Positions 8,791 to 16,480 of a DNA stretch of 64,000 nucleotides are shown piece after piece. This stretch comes from Mesorhizobium huakuii (GTDB lineage: Bacteria > Pseudomonadota > Alphaproteobacteria > Rhizobiales > Rhizobiaceae). Within the stretch, counting starts at the first letter, position 1, and each line of letters begins with the position of its first letter. The notes below the pieces were generated by a model, which was given only the letters and a program-made list of their open reading frames with translations, was not told where the DNA came from and did not search any database. Where the stretch lies: the NCBI RefSeq assembly GCF_014189455.1, contig NZ_CP050296.1:6258001-6322000 (forward strand), written 5' to 3'. Position numbers and translations under genes: made by a program.

Positions 8791-9690
8791 ATGAGTAACG
8801 AGCCAGCGCGGCTGAAGTTCATCAAGCCTCAAGAGCCGCGTCTGGTGCTCGAGCCGCCCATCAGCGACGACTGGCTGCACGAGATCAAGTATGATGGCTT
8901 TCGCGTGCAACTGATCCTCGATTGGGCCGGCGCGCGCGCATTCACGAAGAACGGGCATGATTGGTCAAAGCGGTTCTGGCCCATCGTCGACGCCGCCGAA
9001 AAACTGCCGGCGAAGTCATTCATCATCGATGGCGAGATGATTGCTCCTGAGGCTGACGGCCGGCCGAATTTCCACCAGATGCACTCGCGGATGGCCTGGA
9101 ACGCCGAACTGCTGGCTTTTGTGGCCTTCGACATCTTGCACAAGGACGACAAGGATCTCCGCCCGCTACCAGCGATCGAGCGCAAGGCGATGCTGTGGGA
9201 ACTGGTGCAGCCGGCCACCGGCATTATCCAGTATAGCCAGCATGTCGAAGGCGGTGGCGCCGACTTCTTTGCGGCCGTCGACAAGTTGAACCTTGAGGGC
9301 ATGGTGTCGAAGCGCCGCAACAGCCCCTATCGCAGCGGAGAATCCGACGCCTGGTTGAAGACGAAATGTTGGGACATTGACGATCTCGACCTGATCGGCG
9401 TCAAGCGCCAAACCGGCAAGCAGACCGAGGGGCTATTTGCTAAGGACGGGAAATACGTTGGGAAGGCAGTCATCGCAACTAGCCGCGCCATCAAGGAACG
9501 ACTATGGCAGCGCATCGAGCGTGACCGGGCCGAGCAGCCGGCAGGCGTGCCGACGGCGGTGGCGGACCCGAGCGTGGAATGGGTCGGGCCTGGAATGACG
9601 GCCCGGGTGCGATATCTTCGCGGCGAATCCAAACTGCGCCACGCCTCGGTGCAGGATCTCCACGAGGAGGATGCAGATGGCCGTGGCTAA
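8791..9690 (+). CDS. ATP-dependent DNA ligase (LigD/LigC-like), prophage-borne
   Basis: The 299-aa protein joins nicked DNA using ATP. Motif I is EIKYDGFR near residues 31-38, with Lys33 as the adenylated residue. Later nucleotidyltransferase motifs are visible: IIDGEM (about residue 79), FVAFDIL, EGMVSKRR (about residue 170) and WLKTKCW (about residue 190). An OB-like segment with KQTEGLFAKDGKYVGKA follows. Rhizobia often have several LigD-type ligases for Ku-dependent end joining, but no Ku gene is near here. It may serve phage replication or repair. GGGAG precedes ATG 8791. Confidence 0.9.
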   Translation: MSNEPARLKFIKPQEPRLVLEPPISDDWLHEIKYDGFRVQLILDWAGARAFTKNGHDWSKRFWPIVDAAEKLPAKSFIIDGEMIAPEADGRPNFHQMHSRMAWNAELLAFVAFDILHKDDKDLRPLPAIERKAMLWELVQPATGIIQYSQHVEGGGADFFAAVDKLNLEGMVSKRRNSPYRSGESDAWLKTKCWDIDDLDLIGVKRQTGKQTEGLFAKDGKYVGKAVIATSRAIKERLWQRIERDRAEQPAGVPTAVADPSVEWVGPGMTARVRYLRGESKLRHASVQDLHEEDADGRG

Positions 9691-9922
9691 GAAAGACCAA
9701 GAACGCGTCACATACGCCTGGATGTACGGCGCCCAGGCGCGGAAGGATGGAAAGGAACGTGCCGTCCCGGAGTATTGGCAGGAGGATGCCGACGCATGGC
9801 TGCAGGGCTTCGATGGTGTCCCGCTGGACGGTGGCGTCAAGGTCAAGCCGGTCAGCGATCAGATGGAAGCCGAGGTCGACGAAGCTGCCGTCGATAAGCC
9901 ACCGGCACCTAACGACCGATGA
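9677..9922 (+). CDS. Hypothetical protein (81 aa) coupled to the ligase gene
   Basis: A GAGGAGG box at 9664-9670 is best spaced for the ATG at 9677, although ATG 9671 is in frame. The gene overlaps the ligase end by 14 bases, suggesting coupled translation. The sequence is charged and Trp-rich at first (YAWMYGAQARKDG, EYWQEDADAWLQGF), then Val/Glu-rich. I do not recognise the family. Confidence 0.55.
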   Translation: MAVAKKDQERVTYAWMYGAQARKDGKERAVPEYWQEDADAWLQGFDGVPLDGGVKVKPVSDQMEAEVDEAAVDKPPAPNDR

Positions 9923-10118
9923 TCCGAGCTATCAAGCTATCGTCGGGCTCCCCGTCGGCCATTTCCTGATAGAGCCGCCTAGCATGATCCGGCCAATATT
10001 CTTGTGCGACTTTCATTTCCGTCACTGACTTTCGGAAAGCCTCGCGCAGGATATCGAACTCAAAGGCCGAAAGGCCGGTACTTTCACCATCCTCGCCCAT
10101 GCCAAATTCCTCGAACAT
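9909..10118 (-). CDS. Hypothetical small acidic protein (69 aa)
   Basis: Encodes MFEEFGMGEDGESTGLSAFE and a helical tail with QEYWPDHARRLYQEMADGEP. It overlaps the end of the preceding + strand gene by 14 bases. It has normal codon use and a plausible ATG start, but no domain I recognise. Confidence 0.45.
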   Translation of the reverse strand: MFEEFGMGEDGESTGLSAFEFDILREAFRKSVTEMKVAQEYWPDHARRLYQEMADGEPDDSLIARIIGR

Positions 10119-10295
10119 AAACGCCGTAAAAAGCCGAAAGTGACGGAGTGATTGATACGCCGAGCGGCGATCGCCACAATCGAAAAGAATTGTACGTTTT
10201 TAACTAAGCATCGGTCCCTCGACGCAATTGCCCGCAAGGGGGAACCATTTCTCAAGTCAACACTTTTTTGGCCCGTCAGACCAAGGGAGGCTATC

Positions 10296-10472
10296 TTGAA
10301 ACGTCGAAAGGTTGACCGCGAAAAGATCGAGAGGGCGGACCGCGAAAGCAGGCTGGTGTTGGACGCGGAACGACACGCCAGAGAGGCAAAGACGGCGCGA
10401 TTAAGGGAGCAGCGGTTAAACGGCAACCATGCACGGGAACATAACCCGGCAGCTGAAATTAAGCCTCGATGA
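10296..10472 (+). CDS. Hypothetical small highly charged protein (58 aa)
   Basis: The frame is open from 10152, but an AAGGGAGG box just before TTG 10296 argues for that start. The protein is a Lys/Arg/Glu-rich, probably coiled helix (KRRKVDREKIERADRESR). Its stop overlaps the next ATG (ATGA), so it is likely co-translated with the DUF768 pair. Confidence 0.45.
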   Translation: MKRRKVDREKIERADRESRLVLDAERHAREAKTARLREQRLNGNHAREHNPAAEIKPR

Positions 10473-10687
10473 GCACGCGCGGCATCAACTTCCTCGACCG
10501 ATGGATGGCAGAACAGTTGCCTGAGACCGCGACTGACGATCCGATCGTCATTAGCGACCTTGCGGACAAGGCAATGAGGGCGGCCGACAAGGCCGGCATT
10601 CCTACCGCCGAGATCACCGAGGAAGTGCCGAGCGTGTTCGAGGTCATCGCTGAAGCGATGGACCATCGCGAAGGGGGCACGCCTTAA
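10469..10687 (+). CDS. DUF768 family protein, copy 1
   Basis: A 72-aa protein with the layout I associate with DUF768, a small family largely seen in Mesorhizobium: N-terminal STRGINFLDRWMAEQLP, then ADKAGIPTAEITEEVPSVFE. Function is unknown. It is followed immediately by a second, diverged copy and forms a tight operon with the previous charged ORF. Confidence 0.65.
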   Translation: MSTRGINFLDRWMAEQLPETATDDPIVISDLADKAMRAADKAGIPTAEITEEVPSVFEVIAEAMDHREGGTP

Positions 10688-10947
10688 TGACCGAGCGGGC
10701 CGTCCGCTTTCTGCACCTATGGTTGGAACGAAACGATCTGCTAGACGGTCGCCCGGTCGACGATGCCGAAATCTCCAGGTTCGCCACTCAGCTATTCCTT
10801 GAAGCCGAAGCTGAAGGAATTGGGGAAACAGAAATTTCCGATAGTTTTGACGAGGTTCATAAGGGCCTCGTCGACATCATACGCCGCCGCCACAGACCGC
10901 CAGCGCTGAAACAACAGAAGGTCGACTGGTCGATCGACGCCGCTTGA
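10687..10947 (+). CDS. DUF768 family protein, copy 2
   Basis: An 86-aa paralogue of the upstream protein: TERAVRFLHLWLERNDL aligns with STRGINFLDRWMAEQLP, and EAEGIGETEISDSFDEVHKG aligns with DKAGIPTAEITEEVPSVFEV. Its start overlaps the previous stop by one base (TAATG). The two copies look like an old tandem duplication. Confidence 0.6.
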   Translation: MTERAVRFLHLWLERNDLLDGRPVDDAEISRFATQLFLEAEAEGIGETEISDSFDEVHKGLVDIIRRRHRPPALKQQKVDWSIDAA

Positions 10948-11002
10948 CTCGTTCCCGTCTCGTTCCCATTTTGGTCTTCCGCAAAGACAGGCTGTTGATC
11001 TC

Positions 11003-11749
11003 ATGTGTGGACGCGTTTTCGTCAAGACGACAATCCCTGACATGGTGCGGCGCTTTGAGTTTGCCCATCCTGGCGACGTCGAGCGCATGGGGAATGGCTT
11101 CCCGATTTGGAACGGTGTGCCGAGCCTGAACTATCCGATCATCATCCGCGAAGAATTGGCTACCTCCATGGCCGGTTTCGTGTCAGCGAGGTGGGGCTTT
11201 GTTCCCGGCTGGGCTCGTGACGGGAGCGGCCGCCCTCCGCCCGTCAACGCACGCTGCGAGACCATCGCGACCAATGGGTTGTTTCGCAAAGCCTATGCCT
11301 CACGGCGCTGCCTGGTGCCAGTAGACGGGTATTTCGAATGGCAGAAGCTGGATGCCTCGGGCAAGAGGAAACAGCCTTATGCGATCGCGATGAAGGATGA
11401 CGAGCCCTTCGCCATGGCCGGCATTTGGGAAGAGTATGCCGACAAGATCACGGGCGAACTGATCCGCACCTTTGCCATCGTCACCTGCGAACCTAACAGC
11501 CTGATGGCAACCATCCATGACCGAATGCCGGTGATACTGGCGCCGGAAGATTACATGCGCTGGCTCGGACCGGAACCTGATCCTCGCGACCTGATGAAGC
11601 CCTATCCCTCCGATCTGATGAAGATGTGGCCGATCGGCAGCAAGGTCGGCAGCCCCCGCAACAATACGCCTGACATCATCGACGAGATCGGCCGGCCCGA
11701 TATCATCGACGTGAAAGGCCACGGCCCCGACGACCTATTCGACGTCTGA
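11003..11749 (+). CDS. SOS response-associated peptidase (SRAP/YedK/HMCES family)
   Basis: The 248-aa protein protects abasic sites in single-stranded DNA by forming a covalent link through Cys2, which becomes the N-terminus after Met removal. Seen here are MCGRVF at the start, WGFVPGWA (about residue 64), NARCET (about residue 81), RRCLVPVDGYFEW (about residues 100-112, with the active Glu) and HDRMPVIL (about residue 172). These are the family's conserved residues. Together with the ligase 1.3 kb upstream it gives the prophage a DNA-repair flavour. Confidence 0.93.
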   Translation: MCGRVFVKTTIPDMVRRFEFAHPGDVERMGNGFPIWNGVPSLNYPIIIREELATSMAGFVSARWGFVPGWARDGSGRPPPVNARCETIATNGLFRKAYASRRCLVPVDGYFEWQKLDASGKRKQPYAIAMKDDEPFAMAGIWEEYADKITGELIRTFAIVTCEPNSLMATIHDRMPVILAPEDYMRWLGPEPDPRDLMKPYPSDLMKMWPIGSKVGSPRNNTPDIIDEIGRPDIIDVKGHGPDDLFDV

Positions 11750-11763
11750 TGTGAGAAGGAACG

Positions 11764-12195
11764 ATGCCTGCTGATCGATTGAAGGTCCGCGATGCTGCGG
11801 AGGACGGTTATGAGGTCCTGGAGAACGGCGAGCCGATCTGGTCCTTCGAGACCATAGTCGAGGCGGTTCAGTTTGTCCGGGATCGTGACGCGCGGCTCTG
11901 GCTCGATTGGGGCCGAACTGTCATCGGTGGCCAGACTGTTGGTCCCCAGGATTTCGAGCCGTCGTTCTTGGGCTCGGGGGTCGGTCGCGTGCTTGGCGAG
12001 CAGCACGGGCCGAGCAAGGACAAATGGTTCTGGTCGATCAGCACGAACGACAAGCGCTGGCGTGTCCATGGCGGTCAACGCGGCAGGGAGGACACCAAGG
12101 ACGCCGCGGTGGCAGCGCTTGAGCGCGAGTTCACCAAGTACTTGGCCGCCACGCCCCCGAAGCCGTCGCCTTATGCCCAGGCGAAGGGAACCTAG
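11764..12195 (+). CDS. Hypothetical protein (143 aa) downstream of SRAP gene
   Basis: Begins 14 bases after the SRAP stop, probably in the same transcript. The sequence is Trp-rich (PIWSFETIVEAVQFVRDRDA, DKWFWSISTNDKRWRVHGG) with Arg/Lys patches and no recognised domain. The gap after it (12196-12386) shows no gene. Confidence 0.5.
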   Translation: MPADRLKVRDAAEDGYEVLENGEPIWSFETIVEAVQFVRDRDARLWLDWGRTVIGGQTVGPQDFEPSFLGSGVGRVLGEQHGPSKDKWFWSISTNDKRWRVHGGQRGREDTKDAAVAALEREFTKYLAATPPKPSPYAQAKGT

Positions 12196-12386
12196 CGAGG
12201 CGCTGGGGCGTGCGATGCTCAACGCCGCCCGAGTCACCGCAGGAGACCCGCATTCGGTGTGGCCGCATCCAGAGAAGCGCCTCTGACAAGGCCAAGGGCG
12301 GCTAGCTGGACGGCTGGTCTTCAGCGTGTCGGCCGCCTTCAATGGCGCAGCAGCGGAACGCGATAGAGCTTGAGCGCGCTCACCCT

Positions 12387-13304
12387 TCAAACGGAGTTGG
12401 CAAACAACCAGTCCCAAACCTTGATGCAGGCCGCCGCTATGCTGCTCATGCCGAGCAGAAACTTAAACGTCTTTTGCTCGTTCATTCTGGCCAACAGAAA
12501 TGATCCCACTTGCTTCATCCCATTGTGGAAAACCGCCATCAGCGAAATGAAAATCGCGGCGAACAAATGGATAATTCCGGGAATGACTGCGCACATCATC
12601 GATATCACAGAAATGATATACGTGGTGTATTTTGATGAAATGTATATCTCATCTGTGAACGCGTGAACAATGGCACTTGGATGCAAAATGACGTGCATGA
12701 TTGCTAGTATCGGTTGATAATAGGGAAGCCAGCGGTTCACCTCCGCCTTACCCATAAAAACCGCCACTAGATAATCTCTCGTGAGTTCTAAATTAAGCGA
12801 GAGAGCCGCGACGAGCGTTGTCACGACCAGAAAATCAACTGCGGCAACTAATATGTAGAACAATCCATTTCTAAGGCGCGCCCCTACTGACAGGAGGGTT
12901 ATTGTGCAAGCCATCGAGAGAACTGCAACAATCATGTTTGGGATGAAAAATCCCATCGCCAGAAACGCTGGATACCCGACCAACTGGACATTCAGCGGAT
13001 CGCTGAATGGGACGATTAGGTACGCGCCGAGCGCCACCAGGGTCGCTAAAAGCGCGAAAATGGCCACATTGCGATAGAACCGCAGTCGATGCGGCTTTGC
13101 TCGGAAAATAGCCTCCAACCATGAGAACGCCACATCTCGCTCGATTGTCGCAAAATTCCAGAACGTGAGGCCGCGAACGCGCTGGGAGAGAGCATTCACT
13201 CTGTCATCCAACGCATCTTGGGAAGGCTTTGGAATGAGGTAGGTACAGAAACCCATCACGATCGCCAATATCGCTAGAATTCCGACGATCTTATCGTGGG
13301 TCAT
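12387..13304 (-). CDS. Multi-pass membrane protein of unknown function, AT-rich cargo
   Basis: A 305-aa protein with about seven hydrophobic segments: residues 8-23, 80-100, 112-135, 150-172, 200-215, 232-262 and 282-300 by eye. Between the first and second lies a charged loop with SQRVRGLTFWNFATIERDVA. I recognise no family. The gene is clearly AT-richer than neighbouring genes, with codons such as ATA and TAT frequent, which points to recent transfer. It lies downstream of the TIGR04255 module on the same strand, separated by about 110 bases. Confidence 0.6.
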   Translation of the reverse strand: MTHDKIVGILAILAIVMGFCTYLIPKPSQDALDDRVNALSQRVRGLTFWNFATIERDVAFSWLEAIFRAKPHRLRFYRNVAIFALLATLVALGAYLIVPFSDPLNVQLVGYPAFLAMGFFIPNMIVAVLSMACTITLLSVGARLRNGLFYILVAAVDFLVVTTLVAALSLNLELTRDYLVAVFMGKAEVNRWLPYYQPILAIMHVILHPSAIVHAFTDEIYISSKYTTYIISVISMMCAVIPGIIHLFAAIFISLMAVFHNGMKQVGSFLLARMNEQKTFKFLLGMSSIAAACIKVWDWLFANSV

Positions 13305-13412
13305 GGAGACGGGATCCAGAGAGCTGGTGCACTCACAAGTTCGAGGACTGAGGTGACGGCTCGACTGGCGTCCTGAACATAAGGAACGTGGCGAACGCCA
13401 GCGCAGATGTGT

Positions 13413-13865
13413 CTAGCGAATTTCGACCCCTTCGATTGGAATGTACCAGCCGCAGGTGTTCAACAGCGTTTTCTCTTGCGCGGCGGTAAATTTGTCGGCC
13501 CGCGGCGGCGTTCCCCAAACCTCACAATGATACGGATTTCCCTCAACGGGGTCATAACCAATCCGCAGAGACACAGCCCGCGCGTCTGGTGCTTGGAATT
13601 GTACCGCCCCGACGAAAACTGGCGTTCTCACAAAAGCTACTGGATCCTTTCCTTCCTCAAGGATAGATCGCTCGTGGTCGACTGACATTCCTCCACCTTG
13701 AGGCTTCATCAGCTTGGATGACAACCGCAGACAATTTCTGTTTTCGTCAGAGACCACGTGATGAACGGGGTTAACGCGGCGAATTAGAGTGTCGGCGTCC
13801 AGAATTTCCGGATGGTCATGAGGCTCCACGTTGCCATCGGCATCAAGCGGCGGCGTTGACAGCAT
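13413..13865 (-). CDS. Third gene of TIGR04255 module, unknown function
   Basis: About 150 aa from ATG 13865, which has GGCGGGG upstream; a start at 13892 is possible. Recognisable blocks are ILDADTLIRRVNP (about residue 22), HHVVSDENRNCLRLSSKLMK, GGMSVDHE, then GAVQFQAPDARAVSLRIGYD and NPYHCEVWG. The mix of polar and His-containing blocks (HHVV, SVDHE, YHCEVW) could be an enzyme site, but I know no assigned function. It overlaps the preceding gene by about 23 bases, which implies coupled expression. Confidence 0.6.
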   Translation of the reverse strand: MLSTPPLDADGNVEPHDHPEILDADTLIRRVNPVHHVVSDENRNCLRLSSKLMKPQGGGMSVDHERSILEEGKDPVAFVRTPVFVGAVQFQAPDARAVSLRIGYDPVEGNPYHCEVWGTPPRADKFTAAQEKTLLNTCGWYIPIEGVEIR

Positions 13866-14322
13866 TCGAACCCCGCCCTGCCATGTCCTCAACCCAGCCT
13901 CTCACGATCTTGAAATCCGTCGTCAGATTCGCTTCCTCATCCTCGCCGCTGGCGACCTCTACTTTGATACAGTTCACTTGGTTGACGCCAAGAATATCGA
14001 GTTCGATATCGAGGCCGTGGCTGTGCCATTCGATTTGGACAGATCCATCTGATCCCGGCACGAGGCTAGGGCACGGGGCTCCGGGCACATATATGTTCTG
14101 AAGCAGGTTAGCTGCAAAATAGGCTATCGAAAATTCGACCCCTCGGCCCCTATATCCGTCCCAGCCGATCGGCAGATTGACCAGTTCGCCAAGCTTGGAC
14201 ATCACCCTTTCCGACCATGCGTAGTCGGGGTTTCGGACTACGAGCCGATGCATCGGCCAATCGCCTTCCCTCGCCTTTCCAGAACCGAAAGTGGATGGAA
14301 GAGAGTAGACCGAAGCCGTCAT
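13843..14322 (-). CDS. Middle gene of TIGR04255 module (GWDGY-motif protein), unknown function
   Basis: Starting at ATG 14322, which overlaps the upstream TGA as ATGA, the protein is about 159 aa. It shows LVNLPIGWDGYRGRGVEFSI near residue 50 and a later block PSLVPGSDGSVQIEWHSHGL near residue 90, followed by beta-like sequence. I recall this arrangement from uncharacterised bacterial proteins but cannot name a domain. Stop-start overlap on both sides ties it to its neighbours. Confidence 0.6.
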   Translation of the reverse strand: MTASVYSLPSTFGSGKAREGDWPMHRLVVRNPDYAWSERVMSKLGELVNLPIGWDGYRGRGVEFSIAYFAANLLQNIYVPGAPCPSLVPGSDGSVQIEWHSHGLDIELDILGVNQVNCIKVEVASGEDEEANLTTDFKIVRGWVEDMAGRGSNAVNAAA

Positions 14323-15116
14323 TGTTTTCGAGACCATGACCGATGAGCCTTTTCCGTAGTAATGTCGCAGAATCTATTTACAATCCGTTCCCTACCAGCA
14401 GCGATGAAATCCACGATACTTTGGCTGCTATTTTCGACGGGCGCGCCTCGGTAGGTCAACATCAACCTTATCGCCCGACGGACTTCCCGAGAGGTAAAAA
14501 GGCCAACTTCATAATACATTCTCGCGACAGGGTTCTCGCCGTCCCGAGAAAATACCACTTCCGAAAAATTGGCATTGAGCTGCTCGATATTCAAGGCGGT
14601 CGGATTGACTATGCTCAACCAGTCGCTCAGCAGCGTCTTCTCGACCATCGGGATTACGTTGATATAGGCGATCTCCGCCTGTTTTACCACGAACGGTACC
14701 TTGTCGGATATGTAGAGGCTCCCAAGTCGCTCAAGGTAACGATAAAACATGGCCGCCACTGCCTCATGGCGAGGGTAGAGATTACCGGGGCGTCTTCTCC
14801 AATTCAGAAAGAATCGGTCATCTTGAAATTGAAGGAGGTGGCTGTCGTCATCAGCAATAAACCAATATCGCTTGCTCGGCTCACTTTGCGTGATGTTGAA
14901 CTGGAAGCTCGCTAGAGTATCGGCCCCGCCGAATACCTCAAATCTAGGATCCAGCCTCGGCACTTCGCTGTAGTTCGGGAACTCAGCCTTGAATGCTTCT
15001 CTGACCCGCCATGCGAACAGGTCATTATATTCTGGATGTCGTACAAACTGGACACCGAGAACAACCTCATCCAATGGCGGGTTGGCAAAATCGGCAAGGC
15101 CCGCTGGCCTACTCAT
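14319..15116 (-). CDS. TIGR04255 family protein
   Basis: A 265-aa protein from ATG 15116; GTG 15149 also fits the frame but sits on its own ribosome site. The N-terminal LADFANPPLDEVVLGVQF is the hallmark of the sporadically distributed TIGR04255 family, whose function is not established to my knowledge. Later blocks are LLQFQDDRFFLNWRR, YPRHEAVAAMFYRYLERL and a C-terminal DFIAAGRERIVNRFCDITTE. It leads a three-gene coupled set and is in AT-richer DNA than the prophage genes around it. Confidence 0.75.
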   Translation of the reverse strand: MSRPAGLADFANPPLDEVVLGVQFVRHPEYNDLFAWRVREAFKAEFPNYSEVPRLDPRFEVFGGADTLASFQFNITQSEPSKRYWFIADDDSHLLQFQDDRFFLNWRRRPGNLYPRHEAVAAMFYRYLERLGSLYISDKVPFVVKQAEIAYINVIPMVEKTLLSDWLSIVNPTALNIEQLNANFSEVVFSRDGENPVARMYYEVGLFTSREVRRAIRLMLTYRGAPVENSSQSIVDFIAAGRERIVNRFCDITTEKAHRSWSRKQ

Positions 15117-15231
15117 GGTTTCTGGCCACACAGAATCGCAAGCGAACACCTCCCCCTTATCAGGGCTGGACCCTGCCCTAGAGTAAGTTGAAATACAAGC
15201 ACAAGGGTGAGCTCTCCCTGTGCAGTAATTG

Positions 15232-15264
15232 TCCGGCCGGTGAGTGATTCCCCGCCAGGCCGGA
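15232..15264. repeat. Inverted repeat between the TIGR04255 and Gp37/Gp68-like genes
   Basis: TCCGGCC at 15232-15238 and its exact complement at 15258-15264 flank a 19-nt centre. A second hairpin-like repeat (GCACAAGGG/CCCTGTGC) lies at about 15199-15223. These could end or control transcription between two leftward units. There is no T tract. Confidence 0.4.
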
Positions 15265-15321
15265 GATCAACCCTTGGCCTAAAGCCGCCTCAGTTTCGAC
15301 CGAAAATTCGCGTGCAGCAGG

Positions 15322-16278
15322 TCATGCGGCCACTTCGAAATGGCCCAAATGCTCAACGCCATCAATCGTGCGGCCGGATTTGGCGGCACCAATGCGGCGA
15401 ACGGTTCGGCCGTCAGGGAAGGTGAAATGCTCCCCCTCACCCGCTACCTCGCTGACCGACACCCACTCGCCGTTCTGTTTGTGGTGATAGACCGTCCCTG
15501 TCGCGGCGCAGTCGTCACGGAAGTAGCGATACCACTGCGGGTTGCTCGGCCGAGCACGGAACGTCCCCTGATCGGATTCGCCGCCGGTGATGATCTGGTC
15601 GATGCGCATCAGCGGATGCTGGGCAGGGGAAAGCGGGTCGAAATCCAAGGCGCCCTTCCGGAACCATGATTTCAGGCTGAAAGGAATCGGCGCCGCGCGC
15701 GCGCGGATCTCGCCCAGCAGTGGCTCGGCCGACACGAAGGCGAACAGGGGCTTGAGCTCCCACTTCGCTTCGATGAGCGCTGGGACGTTGATGTCCCACC
15801 GCTTCTGATCCTCGCACGTGGTGCCCAATGCGACGTTCTCAGGCAGTCCACCGGCGTCGGCCGACATGGCGATGATGTTCTGCGGCCGCTTGGTCAGCAG
15901 CATCCACACCAGGTGCGGTGTCGATCGGATCAGCAAGAAGAGATCCCGCCGCCAATTGACGGGCACCGCCTTGTCGAACACGTCCGAGAGGCTGGCGCAG
16001 AACACGAAAGGCCGTGTCTCGGCGATCGCCGCCTTCTTGTTCCACCGGATGGGGTTGTACCAGTTGCTGGCCGATGTCCGCGATCGCGTGCCAATGCCGA
16101 CGCCTGGTGCGCCCCACTCAACGCGCTTGTAGCGGTAGGCCATCAGGTTTTCGGCGTAGCAGCCGTCGCACGCCGGTGAAACCTTCATGCAGCCGATCCA
16201 CGGGTTGAAGGTATAGCCGGGGACGAGGCGGCCGTCGGCGGTGCGCGTGTGAGTCCATGAGATCTTGGTTTCAGCCAA
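15322..16278 (-). CDS. Phage Gp37/Gp68 family protein (DUF5131)
   Basis: About 318 aa. I start it at TTG 16278 because GGGAGG lies seven bases upstream and AETKISWTHTR is the usual family N-terminus. The frame opens further up but that part overlaps another gene. Cys-containing blocks NPWIGCMKVSPACDGCYAEN (three Cys spaced like a metal or cluster site) and a C-terminal DGVEHLGHF are seen. The family is common in phages; radical-SAM-like chemistry has been suggested because of the CxxxxxxCxxC pattern, but the activity is unproven. Confidence 0.8.
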   Translation of the reverse strand: MAETKISWTHTRTADGRLVPGYTFNPWIGCMKVSPACDGCYAENLMAYRYKRVEWGAPGVGIGTRSRTSASNWYNPIRWNKKAAIAETRPFVFCASLSDVFDKAVPVNWRRDLFLLIRSTPHLVWMLLTKRPQNIIAMSADAGGLPENVALGTTCEDQKRWDINVPALIEAKWELKPLFAFVSAEPLLGEIRARAAPIPFSLKSWFRKGALDFDPLSPAQHPLMRIDQIITGGESDQGTFRARPSNPQWYRYFRDDCAATGTVYHHKQNGEWVSVSEVAGEGEHFTFPDGRTVRRIGAAKSGRTIDGVEHLGHFEVAA

Positions 16279-16480
16279 CTGAACGCCTCCCAATTGCCTC
16301 TGTGCCAGCCAGCAGCTGGAACAGAGCGTGTTGATCCGTCGTAGCTTCGGTCGAAAGCACATAGTCGGCGCAGGCACTGCCCTTCAGCCGGATGGCGATC
16401 GTGACTTCGGTTCCGCTGGGATAGAGGATCATCAGGCCCTTTAGGTGCGCCCACATGGCGTCACGAAGGGTGCCCGCCAT
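16271..16480 (-). CDS. Hypothetical phage protein (69 aa)
   Basis: Starts at ATG 16480, sharing one base with the upstream TGA, and overlaps the TTG start of the Gp37/Gp68-like gene by eight bases. The sequence MAGTLRDAMWAHLKGLMILY and later EATTDQHALFQLLAGTEAIG shows no recognised domain. It is one step in a tightly coupled leftward operon. Confidence 0.55.
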   Translation of the reverse strand: MAGTLRDAMWAHLKGLMILYPSGTEVTIAIRLKGSACADYVLSTEATTDQHALFQLLAGTEAIGRRSVG

